Positions 44,312-55,562 are shown, counted from the first letter of the stretch. The stretch is 64,000 bases of DNA from Citrus sinensis (GCF_022201045.2 NC_068564.1:8308001-8372000), one strand, 5' to 3'. The notes: generated by a model not told the origin, from the sequence alone. Translations and numbers: made by a program.

Positions 44312-45705
44312 ATGTGACTATATATAAAAGACGAGAATGATCTAGAAAGATCCCCCAGACGCCGACATAACACCCCTGAGCTTAATAATAAACTCAGTTA
44401 CTTCCCGTGCTTATAACAACCTTCAACAACCTTTTAAAACTGCCCCTAACCATGTGTCTATGTCTCATTAACTTTATTTGCTTAAATGCCAACCTTAGCT
44501 GCCGTTTTGGTTAAGATGTTCGTGTGCTTGGCCACATGTGTTACTAATGCACGCAACTGATATCAAAAGTGTCATGCACCGCTTGGAGAAAAGAAAAAAA
44601 AAAGCCAATCGTGGCAATCTTCAAAAGCAACAGCCAGCTGCCTGCTTCATGACTGCATGCTTCATTCGTGAGTTGGTGGCCATGGATATATAAATTGAAA
44701 TAATTGAAAGCAGCTCTCATTTGTGCTTCCATTGTCAAAGTGAGAGCAAAATCGAGAGAAGAAAAGAAGAAAACCCGAGAAAAAGAAAAGAGAAAAAAGA
44801 AGGAAAAAGAAAAGAAAAGAATAAAGAAAGAAAAGGAAGAAACCGAGAGTAGGGAAGAGAGTAACTAAAAAGAAAAGTTATAGAAAACAGAATTGGATAG
44901 TTACTTTAAAATCCAGCAAACTAGTGGGTAATAGATTTATGAAATTTGAGCAGTTATGTTACAGTTTGCATGATATGTATAAGTTTTTATATCAGTTCTA
45001 ACAGTTAATTTTGAACCCTGTATTCTCGGAAAAATCCACGAGTTCAGAGACCCACAACAACCCCAACGAACCCTGGAGTGAAACAGGATCTGTAAGTGGA
45101 TATTATTATTACTATTATGTATTATATGCAGCATTTATGTTTGATATTATGATTTAATACCATGTTATGATTACATGTATGCATATTATATGTTTGATTG
45201 AGTCATGAGATGTGATTGCGAGTCACCATATATGTACCCTTCCCCATAGACTCTGTGCGTGCTTATTGAGAGTTAGGTTACTCTACCCGTGCGAGATAGT
45301 TTAATTACGCCGGGTATTGAGAGGTTTTTCCCCCGCTCTACTCGTGCAATGATGATCCCAACGAGTATTGAGAGTTATTTCCCATAGGTACTATTTGGTA
45401 TAGTTTGTGATGTGTATATGTATGAATTCCATGTTTGCTGATGTATGATATTGAATGTGGAGTTATGTTGCTTATGTTTTATATGTAAATATACTTGTAA
45501 TGTCAGTATGTACAATGAGACATGAGTTATGCAAGTTTTGAATTCAAATATGGTTTCAGAAAAGGCACAGAGGTTGTTATGTGTTTACAGGAAAGGCCAT
45601 ATTATATACATATTTTCATGAATTAAATGTGTCACAAGTTTTAGTTATTAGTCCGCATGATTCGCCTCAAATCCGACATGTAGGTCGAAGCGGGTTGTGT
45701 CAAAA
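44312..45705 (+). repeat. LTR-like sequence with TATA box and purine tract, lineage uncertain
   Basis: A TATA-like GGATATATAAATTG (44684) is followed by a purine tract of about 130 bases (44742-44880). Then come partly repeated phrases (ACCCGTGCGAGAT, CGGGTATTGAGAG, ACGAGTATTGAGAG at 45290-45380) and an end AAGCGGGTTGTGTCA near 45702. The phrase style recalls long LTRs of plant gypsy elements. No partner LTR, coding domain or clear target duplication is seen. Confidence 0.4.
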
Positions 45706-45869
45706 AGCCAGTCATACAGCCTCCTTGGAGGCTTCAACCGACATGTCGCTATATCTCTGAGTCTACAACCAACTTGTAATACTCGGTTGAGAGATCAGAT
45801 TTGCAGTTCATTCTCCAACAATACATATCTAAAACAAACAAAAGAAAATCATATTCAATATTATTTTGA
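45706..45869. other. Short unassigned spacer
   Basis: Nothing recognised apart from a hyphenated inverted phrase near 45720. Confidence 0.4.
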
Positions 45870-46140
45870 GAGAAAATAATAAGTACTCTCGATGCCTATA
45901 TTGTCTCCAATTGAATTCTTGACTCATGTTGCTCATGACAAAAATTCTATAAATGAGAGAGAGCACAAAAGAGCACGTAATATTTTTTTTGTGTATAGAA
46001 TCTGCGACAAATTCCTCATACCAATTATATTTTGCAAACATTTGTGATATAACAATATTAGTTTAATCCAAATAGTCAATACTATTATGCCACTTCATTG
46101 TATATACAAAATAATATGTGCAAAGAGCTTATGATGTTGG
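45870..46140. repeat. MADS-array unit, upstream part of copy E
   Basis: GAGAGAAAATAATAAGT.CTCTCGATG..TATTGTCTCCAATTGAATTCTTGACTCATG aligns with 18832, 28088 and 54907. The match ends at about 46140 and resumes at about 50020, so about 3.9 kb of foreign DNA lies between. Confidence 0.7.
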
Positions 46141-47417
46141 TTGATCAAATCTAGATAAATAATTTTTCTATCTATTATCAAATCAATCAAAGTTAGGAAC
46201 TTTTCTTGATTATGTATACATGAACAAGGTTAGAGAAATACCTTGATTTCCTGTTGAAGATCTAAAGAAGACAATTGCAATCTTTTCCACTGCCGTTGTC
46301 AGGATCTATAGAATATGGCTGCAGTCTTCTCTATTATCCTCAACCGTCTCTACAAGTCTCTATAGGAGACAGAAATCCTAAAGCTATATTTTTCTTTTTT
46401 AAGAAAATCTATACGTTAAATCCTATTTTCGTTCTAATTTCCTCTCCTTTACGTAGGTATTTATTAGAATCAGAGTTTGACAGGAATTTAGCTAGTAAAG
46501 GGATTACAGACCCACGGGTTTTCTAGCTCCAACTTAATAGCCAAGGCCTAGTCATCTCATGACACACTGAAACTACTAAGTTAACCCAGGCTATTCCACT
46601 AAAACCCCAACGTTGCACTCTAGTAAATCATGTAATTAAATAAAAACCTAATTAATTAAAACTCCTTTTAATTAATTTTGTCCTTGGTCTTAGACCAATA
46701 ATAACCACTTAATCGACCCTCTATCTGACGCTCATAATTAAAGCTAGGCCCATGACAAATGTCATGCCTCTGTAATTTCATAATCCTTAGGTCACTATTT
46801 GTTTTGGTGATTACCTTCAATATATCTATATTTTTAAATTAAATTAAAATAAATATTATTATTCAATAAATAATTAATTGACTAAATTGTGGAAATAAAT
46901 TTAAATCATCAAGTACCACAAATAACTTGGGTAAGAGTCATTAGTATAGATTCCATCTTGTAAGTACGTGTTCCCATGATCCACGAAATTACATCTCCTA
47001 GCTATTGAGGCTTTAACTGTTTATATGGATCTCACTCCATCACAACTCAAAAAAAGCAATAAATGAATGCAAGTTCATTACCCACCCAAGTATAAGATCA
47101 ATTAAGCTTATTAAAGCTTATGTAAATTATAATCAACGATGTTTTATAAATTAGATCATAAATTAGTATAGTCTAGTTCAATATGCATATAACATATACA
47201 TATTAACCATTCTACTCTAAATGATCAAGATAAAATCATCACAATAGAAGTAGAAAGTTACAGCCTTGCGTATGAAATGCCCATTTCATTAATAGTTGTG
47301 CATAATATTTTATTTATAAAGAACTTGTGATTTATAGCTTCTAATATTGACATCATATGTCCAATACGGAAATCACATACTTTATGAATAAGGGTTGATA
47401 ATGTAGTGCTCAAATAA
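46141..47417. other. Unassigned insertion, probably transposon-derived
   Basis: AT-rich DNA absent from the other MADS units. It has no coding domain. The phrase CCACGAAATTACATCTCC and short direct repeats suggest an old LTR or DNA-element piece, but I cannot name it. Confidence 0.4.
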
Positions 47418-47895
47418 AGGGTAAAATCTTGTTTAGTCTCTATATTTTGAGGTTAATGCTCATTTTGTCCTTTTAGTTTTAAAAATATCTCAAAACATCA
47501 TTGGCGTTAAATTTTGGCTTGATTTTAAAATATTACGTTCTTACAATAATGTTTCTTTTTTGTAATATATATATATAGTTAGAAACTACATAAAATAAAA
47601 TAAAGACAAAACAATATATATTAATTTTTGTGGAAACTCATGTATGTCCAAAAAAATTAATATTGTAAGAAAAGTTAAATTACCAATTTTTTGGACAATA
47701 ATAAAAAAGCTAATATATTTACTCATCAACAAATTGTTCAGTACCAAATAATATAAGTTCTTTTTTATTCTATTTTATTTTTTAGGCTTAAATTGATAAT
47801 TTAATTTGTTTCTTTTTATTAATGTCCAAAAAAAGAAACATTATTTTAAGAGGATAATATTGTAAAAGTAAGTAAAAAAGAAAAAGAAGTAATGG

Positions 47896-48244
47896 TGTTA
47901 GGTCCCAGTCAGAGACAGCCAATGATCACGCGTAACACAAGTGATATTTTTTTGCTTATGGCGAGAAAAGACCAAATAATTGTTGTTTAGAATTCTCAAT
48001 ACCTTTATTCATATTCTGGAGCTTATTTATAATAACAAGACTTTGGTTTCCATCCTACAATCTCCTTACTCGCTGCACAATTGTTGATAAGCGTATTCCT
48101 AGATCACGGCTCCAGCTCCAGCACATATCTTCACGATCTCAGCACATGCATGGCTTGCATGGGACTCATGCCCTCACATAGCAAACTTAGGATTTGGCTT
48201 TGGCATTTCCAGATCTTCGTGGCTCATGCATTTGCTGTCTATCG
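47896..48244 (-). repeat. 3' LTR of the chromovirus (plus-strand left)
   Basis: Aligns with 49408-49849 but lacks about 90 bases after CATCCTACAA and a 9-base piece (GCATGTTTC). The end base next to the internal region is changed (GATAGACAGC for TGATAGACAGC on the minus strand). Confidence 0.88.
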
Positions 48245-49385
48245 TTGCCCCATCCTCGAAGAATACCCTTGTCCTCAAGGGTCAGATTGGGAAACTGTTG
48301 GTGCAGCATTATGGTGTCCTCCCATGTTGCTTCTTCAGCCGGCATTTTTTTTTTCCAACCGACTAGATTCTGCTCGATCACTTTACCTCCTCTCTTTACC
48401 CAACGTGTGTCAAGGATAGATTCAGGGTCCATGATCACCGAGCCTTCATCATCCACAGGTGGTAATCGACGTCGTTGCTAAGGAAATCACCCACGGCTTT
48501 CTTAAGCAAGGAGACGTGAAACACTGGGTGAATTCGAGCATTCTCTGGTAATTGTAGTTTGTAGGCAACGGCTCCAGCTCTGCAAAAAACTAAATACGGC
48601 CCAAAGTACCTGCAAGTTAATTTCTGATGTGCCCTTCTGAACACTGAAGTCTGCCGATAGGGCTGTAACTTTAATAACACCATATCTTGTTTGAACTCAA
48701 CGTCGCGGCGACTCTTGTCATCTGTTTGCTTCATCCTGTTAGCTGTTGTGGCTAAGTTTTTCTTTAATTGTAAGAGCAGTTCATCACGCGAATGTAAGGC
48801 TTGATCAACCTCATGCACCGGCGAGGAACCAAGTTGATACATGGGCACGGCTGGAGGTGGTCTTCCATACAAAGCTTGGAATTGAGTCATTCCGGTGGAG
48901 ACGTGGAATGTGGTGTTGTACCAAAATTCTGCCCACGGCAAAAAAGAATGCCACTTTCGCAGCCACCAGTGAACAAAACATCTCAAGTACTGTTCCTAGC
49001 ATCGATTAATTACCTCCGTTTTGCCGTCGGTTTGCGGGTGGTACGCCGAGCTCATTTTGAGTTTGGTGCTTGATAAATTAAAGAACTCTTGCCAAAATTT
49101 GCTGATGAATATGGGGTCACGATCGCTGATGATTGACTTGGGCATACCGTGCAGCTTCACTACTCCTTCACTTTCTTCTCGAACTGGCCGCGGTGAACCA
49201 ATGGTTTCGTTGGTGCCGTGGCTAGTGGTGTCTTTGGATGCATTGAAAGTTTCTGCTAATTTTTTGATGGTGTCTTCTAATCGCTGAAGCTTGTCATTGA
49301 TCCCAATCTCCATGCGTTCCATTCGGCTCTCCATGCTTTTCAGATTAGCTTCAATTCGCTCAATACGTTCTTTGTTGGTCATCAT
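48187..49385 (-). pseudogene. Chromovirus gag-integrase deletion fusion with chromodomain
   Basis: The frame opens at 49385 with a gag-type coiled coil ([20 protein letters not shown]). At about 49160 it passes directly into integrase core sequence ([15 protein letters not shown] and [18 protein letters not shown]). A TAG at 48998-48996 stands where relatives have a leucine codon. The same frame goes on from 48986 through the integrase C-terminus (FHVSTGMTQFQALYGRPPP..., HPVFHVSLLKKAVG). A one-base shift at about 48470 leads to the chromodomain (DPESILDTRWVKRGG, then WEDTIMLHQQFP), ending at 48187. The internal deletion kept the frame. Confidence 0.88.
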
Positions 49386-49390
49386 TGTTA

Positions 49391-49406
49391 ACCCGCTCTG
49401 ATACCA
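49391..49406 (-). other. Primer-binding site of the chromovirus (tRNA-iMet type)
   Basis: Minus strand TGGTATCAGAGCGGGT, one base from the LTR. Confidence 0.88.
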
Positions 49407-49407
49407 A

Positions 49408-49849
49408 TGTTAGGTCCCAGTCAGAGACAGCCAATGATCACGCGTAACACAAGTGATATTTTTCTGCTTATGGAGAAAAGACCAAATAATTGTTGTTTAG
49501 AATTCTCAATACCTTTATTCATATTCTGGAGCTTATTTATAATAACAAGACTTTGGTTTCCATCCTACAATTACGGCTAAATAAATGAGTATAACAACTT
49601 AGCTAAGAATTCGAAACCGAAAGATAATCGAAAAAAATTCCGTGTCTTAGCTTCCCTCCTTACTCGCTGCACAATTGTTGATAAGCATATTCCTAGATCA
49701 CGGCTCCAGCTCCAGCACGTATCTTCACGATCTCAGCACATGCATGTTTCATGCATGGCTTGCATGGGACTCATGCCCTCACGTAGCAAACTTAGGATTT
49801 GGCTTTGGCATTTCCAGATCTTCGTGGCTCATGCATTTGCTGTCTATCA
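49408..49849 (-). repeat. 5' LTR of the chromovirus (plus-strand right)
   Basis: 442 bases, TGATAGACAGC...GACCTAACA on the minus strand, next to the primer site and followed outward by the AATGG duplication. Confidence 0.9.
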
Positions 49850-49909
49850 AATGGCAGAAATGTTTTGAGGTATTTTTAAAAATATAGGGATTAAATGAGC
49901 TTTTATCCT

Positions 49910-50386
49910 AAAATAAATAATGAATAAATAAATCTTATGAAATTCAAGAATTGTTGTTTCATCGCTTGCTTTTAGGGCACAAAACAACAATAAGTCTAAC
50001 AAGTGATTCCAACATTATTCTTTGTAAAGTACCTATGCATGCCAATACACACACCAAAAGATTTTGGTGGATGAAATCTGGCTTTCATGAATTATTTTAC
50101 ATTTTAGAAAACATTGAGGATATATAATTAGTATTTAGTACAGACTAGAGCAACATTTTAATTTGTTAAAATATCATATGCACTTCTACAAGATTTTCCC
50201 TCAATTGCTGCAAATAATACGGCATTACTACCATATATAATAAGCTCAATCAGCAATTTCCGGGATGAAAGTGATTGATTAAATTTTTTTCTTTTTTCTT
50301 TTTTTTGAACAAAGTGGTTTTCATGTCCTTTGACATGGTCATTTTTCTGATGAAATTGTAAAAGAAAAGACACAAAGAATTAGTTA
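49910..50386. repeat. MADS-array unit E, upstream flank
   Basis: From about 50020 it aligns with the upstream flanks of the other MADS copies (TTTTGGTGGATGAAATC, ACATTGAGGATAT, ACCATATATAATAAGCTCAAT). No gene. Confidence 0.65.
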
Positions 50387-50634
50387 GGAGGTCACAAATC
50401 TGTATAACTATTCTAAGTTGTTACCTTACCATATTTTCTTCATAATTGTTAATGATTTAAAATCTTTAGAGTTTATGGTATCTTACTGAGCAACTTGACA
50501 CACTCGTCTTTATAGTGAATAATGAATTAAATTGTTTAGAGTTTAACGTACCTCATTTAGTAACTTTATAGACTTATATTAAATTTTAAAGGTATGGTAA
50601 GTTAACAACTTATGCAGAGAAATTCTTGACCTTA
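50387..50634. mobile_element. Fold-back MITE upstream of MADS copy E
   Basis: GGTCACAAATCTGTATAACTATTCTAAGTTGTTACCTTACC at the left, inverted as GGTAAGTTAACAACTTATGCAGAGAAATTCTTGACC at the right. It resembles the copy upstream of gene B more than the others. Confidence 0.68.
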
Positions 50635-50751
50635 TACTAATTAATTCCACGTGCTTTTCCTCTTATAAATTCATCAAAAAATGACCATATCAGAGCACAG
50701 AAAAATCATTATTAATAAAAGAGAAACCAGCCAATTACATTGATTTTGGAA

Positions 50752-51318
50752 ATGGCAGGTAAGAAAACCAAAGGGAGACAAAAGATTGAGATGATAAAGA
50801 TCGAGAATGAGGATGACAGATTAATAACATTCTCTAAACTGAGATAAGGGATCTACAAAAAGGCCACTGAACTTGTGACTCTAACTGGCTCTGAGATTGC
50901 CGTTGTTGTGTTCTCACAATCTGGGAAGCCATACACCTTTGGTCACCCCTCCGTCGAGGCTGTTGCAAATCGCTTCCTTGGGATGAACCAGCTGCCTAAT
51001 GACAACATTCATTCGCTGGTTGTAGGTCACCGCCAGGTGAGCATTAACGAGCTGAATCAGCAGCACAATGAGCTACGGCGCCAGCTGGATGAGGAGAAGG
51101 AACAGGAGAAGATGTTGACGCAGATGAGGAGGGGTAAAGAGACTCAGCCGCGTTGGTGGGAAACCCCTATTGATGAGCATAATCTGCAGGAGCTGCTTCA
51201 AATGGATTCAGCAGTTGATGATCTGCACCAAATTTTTCTGGCCAAGCTCAATGAAAGGGCTGCTGCTGCTGCTGTCTCTTCCCCCGTGGCACCTTCCTTG
51301 TATTTTCATCATAAATAA
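50752..51318 (+). pseudogene. Type I (M-alpha) MADS-box pseudogene E, single nonsense codon
   Basis: The whole frame from ATG 50752 to TAA 51316 is open except for one TAA at 50845-50847 inside the MADS box, where copy B has TCA and copy F has TCT. The preceding FSKLR also departs from FSKRR/FSKRG. The remainder keeps IYKKATELVTLTGSEIAVVVFS, FGHPSVEAVANRFLG, a coiled helix and KETQPRWWETPIDEHN, ending PSLYFHHK. It would be 188 residues. A downstream restart could make a product without the DNA-binding N-terminus. The lesion looks recent. Confidence 0.88.
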
Positions 51319-52148
51319 TATACCTCATTTTCCATTTGGTTTGGCATTTGTCTATAAAATATCTGAGGTTGCGGGTCCAAATGATTAACTGGATAATGCT
51401 TAGAAACTACCAATCGTAAATGCCTATGATATAATTTGAGAATGCAAGTTATTGTTGTGCCTAAAAATGTGATATGGCTTGGTGAGCATCATTAGCAGCA
51501 ATATTCAAAGTAATCTGTCAATTTGTCCAAGTAATTTACTTGTTCATGCTTGGTGAACTAGATTTACTTTCAAAACCCCAACTTTCCAAATACATCATCG
51601 AGCCAGCTATTCAAACCATGTTTATAATCACAAGTAGATAAATAAACCCTCAAGGAAGTAGGTAGCTACAAATATTTTTAATTTCCTCAATTTGAAATTT
51701 GATTAAAAACAAAGATAAACGATTTTGGTGGGCGATCAAATGATATGAACGTATATGTAAGGTTTCGATGGAGATAAAAATCCCTTTCCATTAAATATTT
51801 ACGCCTACCCCAAGTATTTCTTATCGAACTCGGGTGATCGGGTACAAAGTGAATTCATGGCCAATTGTATTATGCCCATGAGACGTATGGTTCCACATAA
51901 TTGTTTGTGACATAGAGTAATAAATATTTTGAACGTAAAATCTTAACAAAAAAATTCACAACTATTCAGGTAAAATAGAACTATATAAAAAGAATTAGGT
52001 GAACTTCAATTCATTCCCTCGATAGAATGACAATCTTTAATATATTTCGAAAAAGTGTGAAAACCTCTATTTACCTTAATTTTAATTCAAAAGATGATAG
52101 AAAATAGGGGGCGCTTTGATTGGGTGTGTGTGTGTCTATATATATATA

Positions 52149-52311
52149 TATAGAAAAATTTTCAATCTAAAATTCTAAAGTATGAAAAAGTCCGAGAAAG
52201 TTTTAAAACCCTATAGTTTTATAATGTTAATTTCACAATGTTTTAAAACTGTACAGTTTTGAAGCTTTCCTGAACTTTTCCACACTTTAAGATCCCTGAC
52301 CAAAAAACTAT

Positions 52312-52316
<5 letters not shown>
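52149..52316. mobile_element. Small fold-back element in a TA-rich site
   Basis: CTAAAATTCTAAAGTATGAAAAAGTCCGAGAAAG at the left is inverted, with mismatches, by CTTTCCTGAACTTTTCCACACTTTAAGATCCC at the right. The centre has GTTTTAAAAC..GTTTTAAAAC halves. It sits between TATATATA runs and is absent from the matching place in the other units (25808, 4459). Confidence 0.6.

Positions 52317-52321
<5 letters not shown>

Positions 52322-52348
<27 letters not shown>
52322..52348. repeat. (TG)n microsatellite
   Basis: About 13 TG repeats directly after a TA run. A second short TG/TA run lies at 52124-52152, on the other side of the small fold-back element. Confidence 0.9.
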
Positions 52349-52349
<1 letters not shown>

Positions 52350-52599
52350 GTAAATGCCGATAAATTGATATTTTCACACTTTTATAGAGTAGATTGAAGA
52401 TCGTCATTTTAAGTAGGTGGTAAATTAAATATTCTCCCCCTAGGTAGGGGTAAATTGAAGATATATTTACAAGATTATCGTTCTAAAGAATTTAACATAG
52501 CAAAATGGAATTGCGATTATGGCACGTTTATTGAACAAGCATTTGGAGTATGATAGGATGACGTGATCGTAGTCCTAGCAGCAAGAGAGAGAAAGAAAA

Positions 52600-52772
52600 G
52601 ATGCATAAAGTATAAATGCCTTAAAATCTTCATTTCAGAATCAGCCTAAGTTGTTTTCGCACATCTACCATTTGAAGGTCTATCACGTACTCATATAGAT
52701 AGATAAATTAATTGATGACAACCAAAAGCTTGCAATTTTTTGCTGTTTTGCCCAGCATAATTTCGGAAAGAT
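52600..52772 (-). pseudogene. Relic of the 3' end of a ZRK-type kinase gene
   Basis: CTTCATTTCAGAATCAGCCTAAGTTGTTTTCGCACATCTACCATTTGAAGGTCTATCA matches the intact gene end at 60199-60256 nearly base for base. It then continues through GCTTGCAATTTTTTGCTGTTTTGCCCAGCATAAT. This is the closest of the three relics to the intact gene. The frame is not kept. Confidence 0.8.
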
Positions 52773-52936
52773 TTATTAATTGCTGACAACCAAAAGCCTT
52801 TAAATTTTAATAATTACTGGAGTGAGTGTGAGGCTAATTAGGTAACAAATAAAAAAAATTCAAATATTGGTAAAATAGTATCCATATATAGAAATAATTA
52901 AGGAGTAAACCCACTATTCAAGTATTTATAATTACC

Positions 52937-53106
52937 GATATACCCAAATTGCAGATTGGCAATATCCCCACCATTTTAAACACCCAATATATATTTTTGG
53001 GTTGGCACCTGTCTGTGGGGATCTGAAGTTTTTTAAAATATATGCACTACCTTATTGGGTGTCTAAAATGGTGGGGATATTTCCAATCTGCAACTTGGGT
53101 ATATCC
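52937..53106. repeat. Local inverted duplication with a PBS-like spacer
   Basis: CCGATATACCCAAATTGCAGATTGG... (52937-52989) is the inverse of ...CCAATCTGCAACTTGGGTATATCC (53052-53106). Other units have only the right arm (e.g. 5093-5155). The 60-base spacer contains TTGGCACCTGTCTGTGGGGA, close to the gypsy primer site at 6818. Confidence 0.7.
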
Positions 53107-53779
53107 ATCCCATTTTAGATAACTAATTTTAAAAGACTCAAATAATAAATATAAATAATTTAATCTTAATAATAATAATAGTAATATTTTTAATATTTAC
53201 AATAATTTTAAAATTTTAAATTATTATATTTATTTTAATAATATATTTGTATTTATTATAGAGATTGTAAATAAATCTTTGGGTTACATAAATTTTACAA
53301 TTAACAAAATATATTTAATGTATTAATAATATTAAAATTATTTTATATAATAATTTTAAATGACTAAAATTTTTATACACTTATTTTAATGATACATTTC
53401 TATTTATTCTGAAATTTACTTTAGTATGGTAAAATATGTCTAACAAATTGTCAAATATTAAAATATTTTTTATAATATTGAAAATATATTAAAATGCATA
53501 TATTATTTCATTTATTTTAATATTATAATTCTAGTAAAATATCATAAATAAATTTTTGGTTTGAGAGAAACAAATGGTATAATATTCAAAAGGAAGTGTT
53601 GATGTCACTTGTTGAAAACATAGGGGGCTACATTATGCTATCCCAAATATTGTTGTTCTATTGTTGTTCGCTAACTAGGCAAATTGGAGTTAACTTATCT
53701 GTAACATGCTTCAATTAATAACCATGAGAACTCCAATTAGTAATTTTTAATAGAACATAGTTGTATTTACATTTATGCA

Positions 53780-55562
53780 TATTACGCATTCAAGCGCGTG
53801 CATAAGTACGTGTATTTTACGCACTTTTCCCTATAAAGATTTAACATTTTCCTTAAACTCGGGTCAAGCTTCAATATTTTTAGTACTAGCAAAATATAAG
53901 AATTATTTATTTATTTAGTTTTATTGAAGAGAAGGTGATTGGGTTCATCTTTGTGTGAATTTCTAGGGATTTTGATTGATTAGGTTTTAACATGAAAATC
54001 ATGATTAAGAATCAAAACAAACAGACACGCTTGCAAATCCAAAAAGCTAGCTAGTGTCAAGTATGTCAAGTTTTCCCTTAATTCTCATTCTTTGTTAACA
54101 TTTGATATTAGTTATATTTTTATTTTTGTCATTGATTTTCCTATTTTCCTTTTCAGACTTATTCCCCACGATTTGAAGATGACACTACATTGAGCGATCG
54201 ACCACTTTTGCAAGGTATGCGAGACTTAATTGTGTCTCTTTTGCCAATCACAGTCTCAATATCTCGTCATCCAATCGACCACATTGCTGACTTCATTATA
54301 TTGCCCATTCACTTTTGGAGGCATGCACGCCTACATCGACATCGTTCCTATTTCTTCTGGTGTCGATGTGTAGAATTAAAAAATTTGAGTCTGGTGTTAC
54401 GTATTTATTATTTCCTTTATCGCTGGATCACTACCTCCTCACCAGTCACATTATACTGGCCTACCACTTTAAGGACGCATGAACGCCCTCACTGTGCCTC
54501 TTTGGTTGGCATCGAATTGTAGTTCTCGACATTTTAAATTTGATGGTATCCATTACAACGCTGTTCAGCCACTAAGCTTCATTGACAATATTATGTTGAC
54601 CTACAACTTCTGGGAGAAATGTGTGCCTGCATCATGATGCTATTTTGCCAATAACAATCTCACTGTTTTGCAGATCTCTAAATCTCATCGCCGGTCATTG
54701 CGCCATTCCCAACGATACCAACAGAGCCATTAGCTGTGGTGACGATGTCACGGTACTTTTTTTTTCAAAATTATATTACATCATTAATTATTGATTTTTA
54801 ATAATAATATATTTTATCATTTACTGATGGCTTAATATCAGTTAAATTGATTTTTAAAAATTATGAGTATTTAAACAAAAAAAAAAAAAAACATATTCAG
54901 TAGTTTCATTCGACGTGTAGATTGTCTCTAGTTGAATTCTTAACTCATGCATGTTTCCCATGAAAAAAAATCAATAGCAGAGGGAAAACACAAGAGAGCA
55001 CCTAATATTTTCTAATATGTAGAATTTACCACAAATTCTTTGTACAAGCTATTTTCTACAAATATTTGTGGTATAACAGTTAAAGGTGATTGGAAATATC
55101 CCATGATCCATGTACTTACTAATGTTATTCCACTTCACTTTGTAGAGAAAATAGTTTATGCAAAGAGTTTATGATTCTAGCATTACTTTTAGTAAAATAC
55201 GGCATATGCGTACATATACATATGTACGACATAAGTTTTTGGTGAACGAAATCTTTATTTTCATTAGTTTGTTTTATATTTTAGCTGACAATGAGGTTAT
55301 TAATTAGTACAGACTAGAGTGACATTTTGATTTGCAAAAATATTAGATACATTTTTAAAACTTTTCCCTTTTTTGTCACACATCTATGGCGCATTACTAC
55401 CATATATAATAAGCTCAATAAATTTTTGTTGGCTGCCATTTCCAAAATGAATGTGCTTGCCTAATTTATGTTTTATGAGCAGTACAGTGGTTTTCATGTG
55501 CTTTGATGATATGGTAACTTTCTGGTGAATTTATACGAGGAAAGACACAAAGAATTAGTTAG
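53780..55562. repeat. MADS-array unit, 5' side (upstream block of gene F)
   Basis: Counterpart of 17864-19458 and 27105-28708. It holds the best-preserved exon-like patch (54157-54640). Otherwise AT-rich, no gene supported; the 110-codon frame at 54190-54522 has no domain. Confidence 0.75.
54157..54640 (+). pseudogene. Exon-like conserved patch, best copy, unidentified gene relic
   Basis: Two in-frame stretches survive. The first lies between an acceptor-like TTTTCCTTTTCAG and a donor-like AAG|GTATGC and reads YSPRFEDDTTLSDRPLLQ. The second, about 54537-54635, reads FDGIHYNAVQPLSF, then IDNIMLTYNFWEKCVPAS. Copies at 18257 and 27500 have one-base breaks in the second stretch. The boundaries look like real exons of a decayed gene. 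I do not recognise the family. Confidence 0.42.

Larger units (their letters stand above)
47896..49849 (-). mobile_element. Ty3/gypsy chromovirus with a large internal deletion
   Basis: AATGG duplications (47891-47895 and 49850-49854) flank two LTRs. On the minus strand a tRNA-iMet primer site follows the 5' LTR, then a gag start fused to the integrase core, the integrase C-terminus and a chromodomain. Protease, RT and RNase H are missing. The chromodomain places it among chromoviruses. Confidence 0.9.
47418..49909. mobile_element. Fold-back DNA element (MITE-like) split by a chromovirus
   Basis: The left end AGGGTAAAAT...TAGTCTCTATATTTT...TTTTAAAAATATCTCAAAAC (47418-47490) is inverted at the right end (49860-49909). 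Without the chromovirus and its duplication it is about 530 bases. The flanks are AAATAA-rich, so a target duplication is plausible but not provable. It has no ORF. Confidence 0.6.
51319..53779. repeat. MADS-array unit: 3' flank of E, ZRK relic, AT-rich spacer
   Basis: Counterpart of 25022-27104 and 4130-5956. It contains several insertions of its own: a small fold-back element with microsatellites (52130-52350) and a local inverted duplication (52937-53106). The ZRK relic lies at 52600-52772. No gene. Confidence 0.75.
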
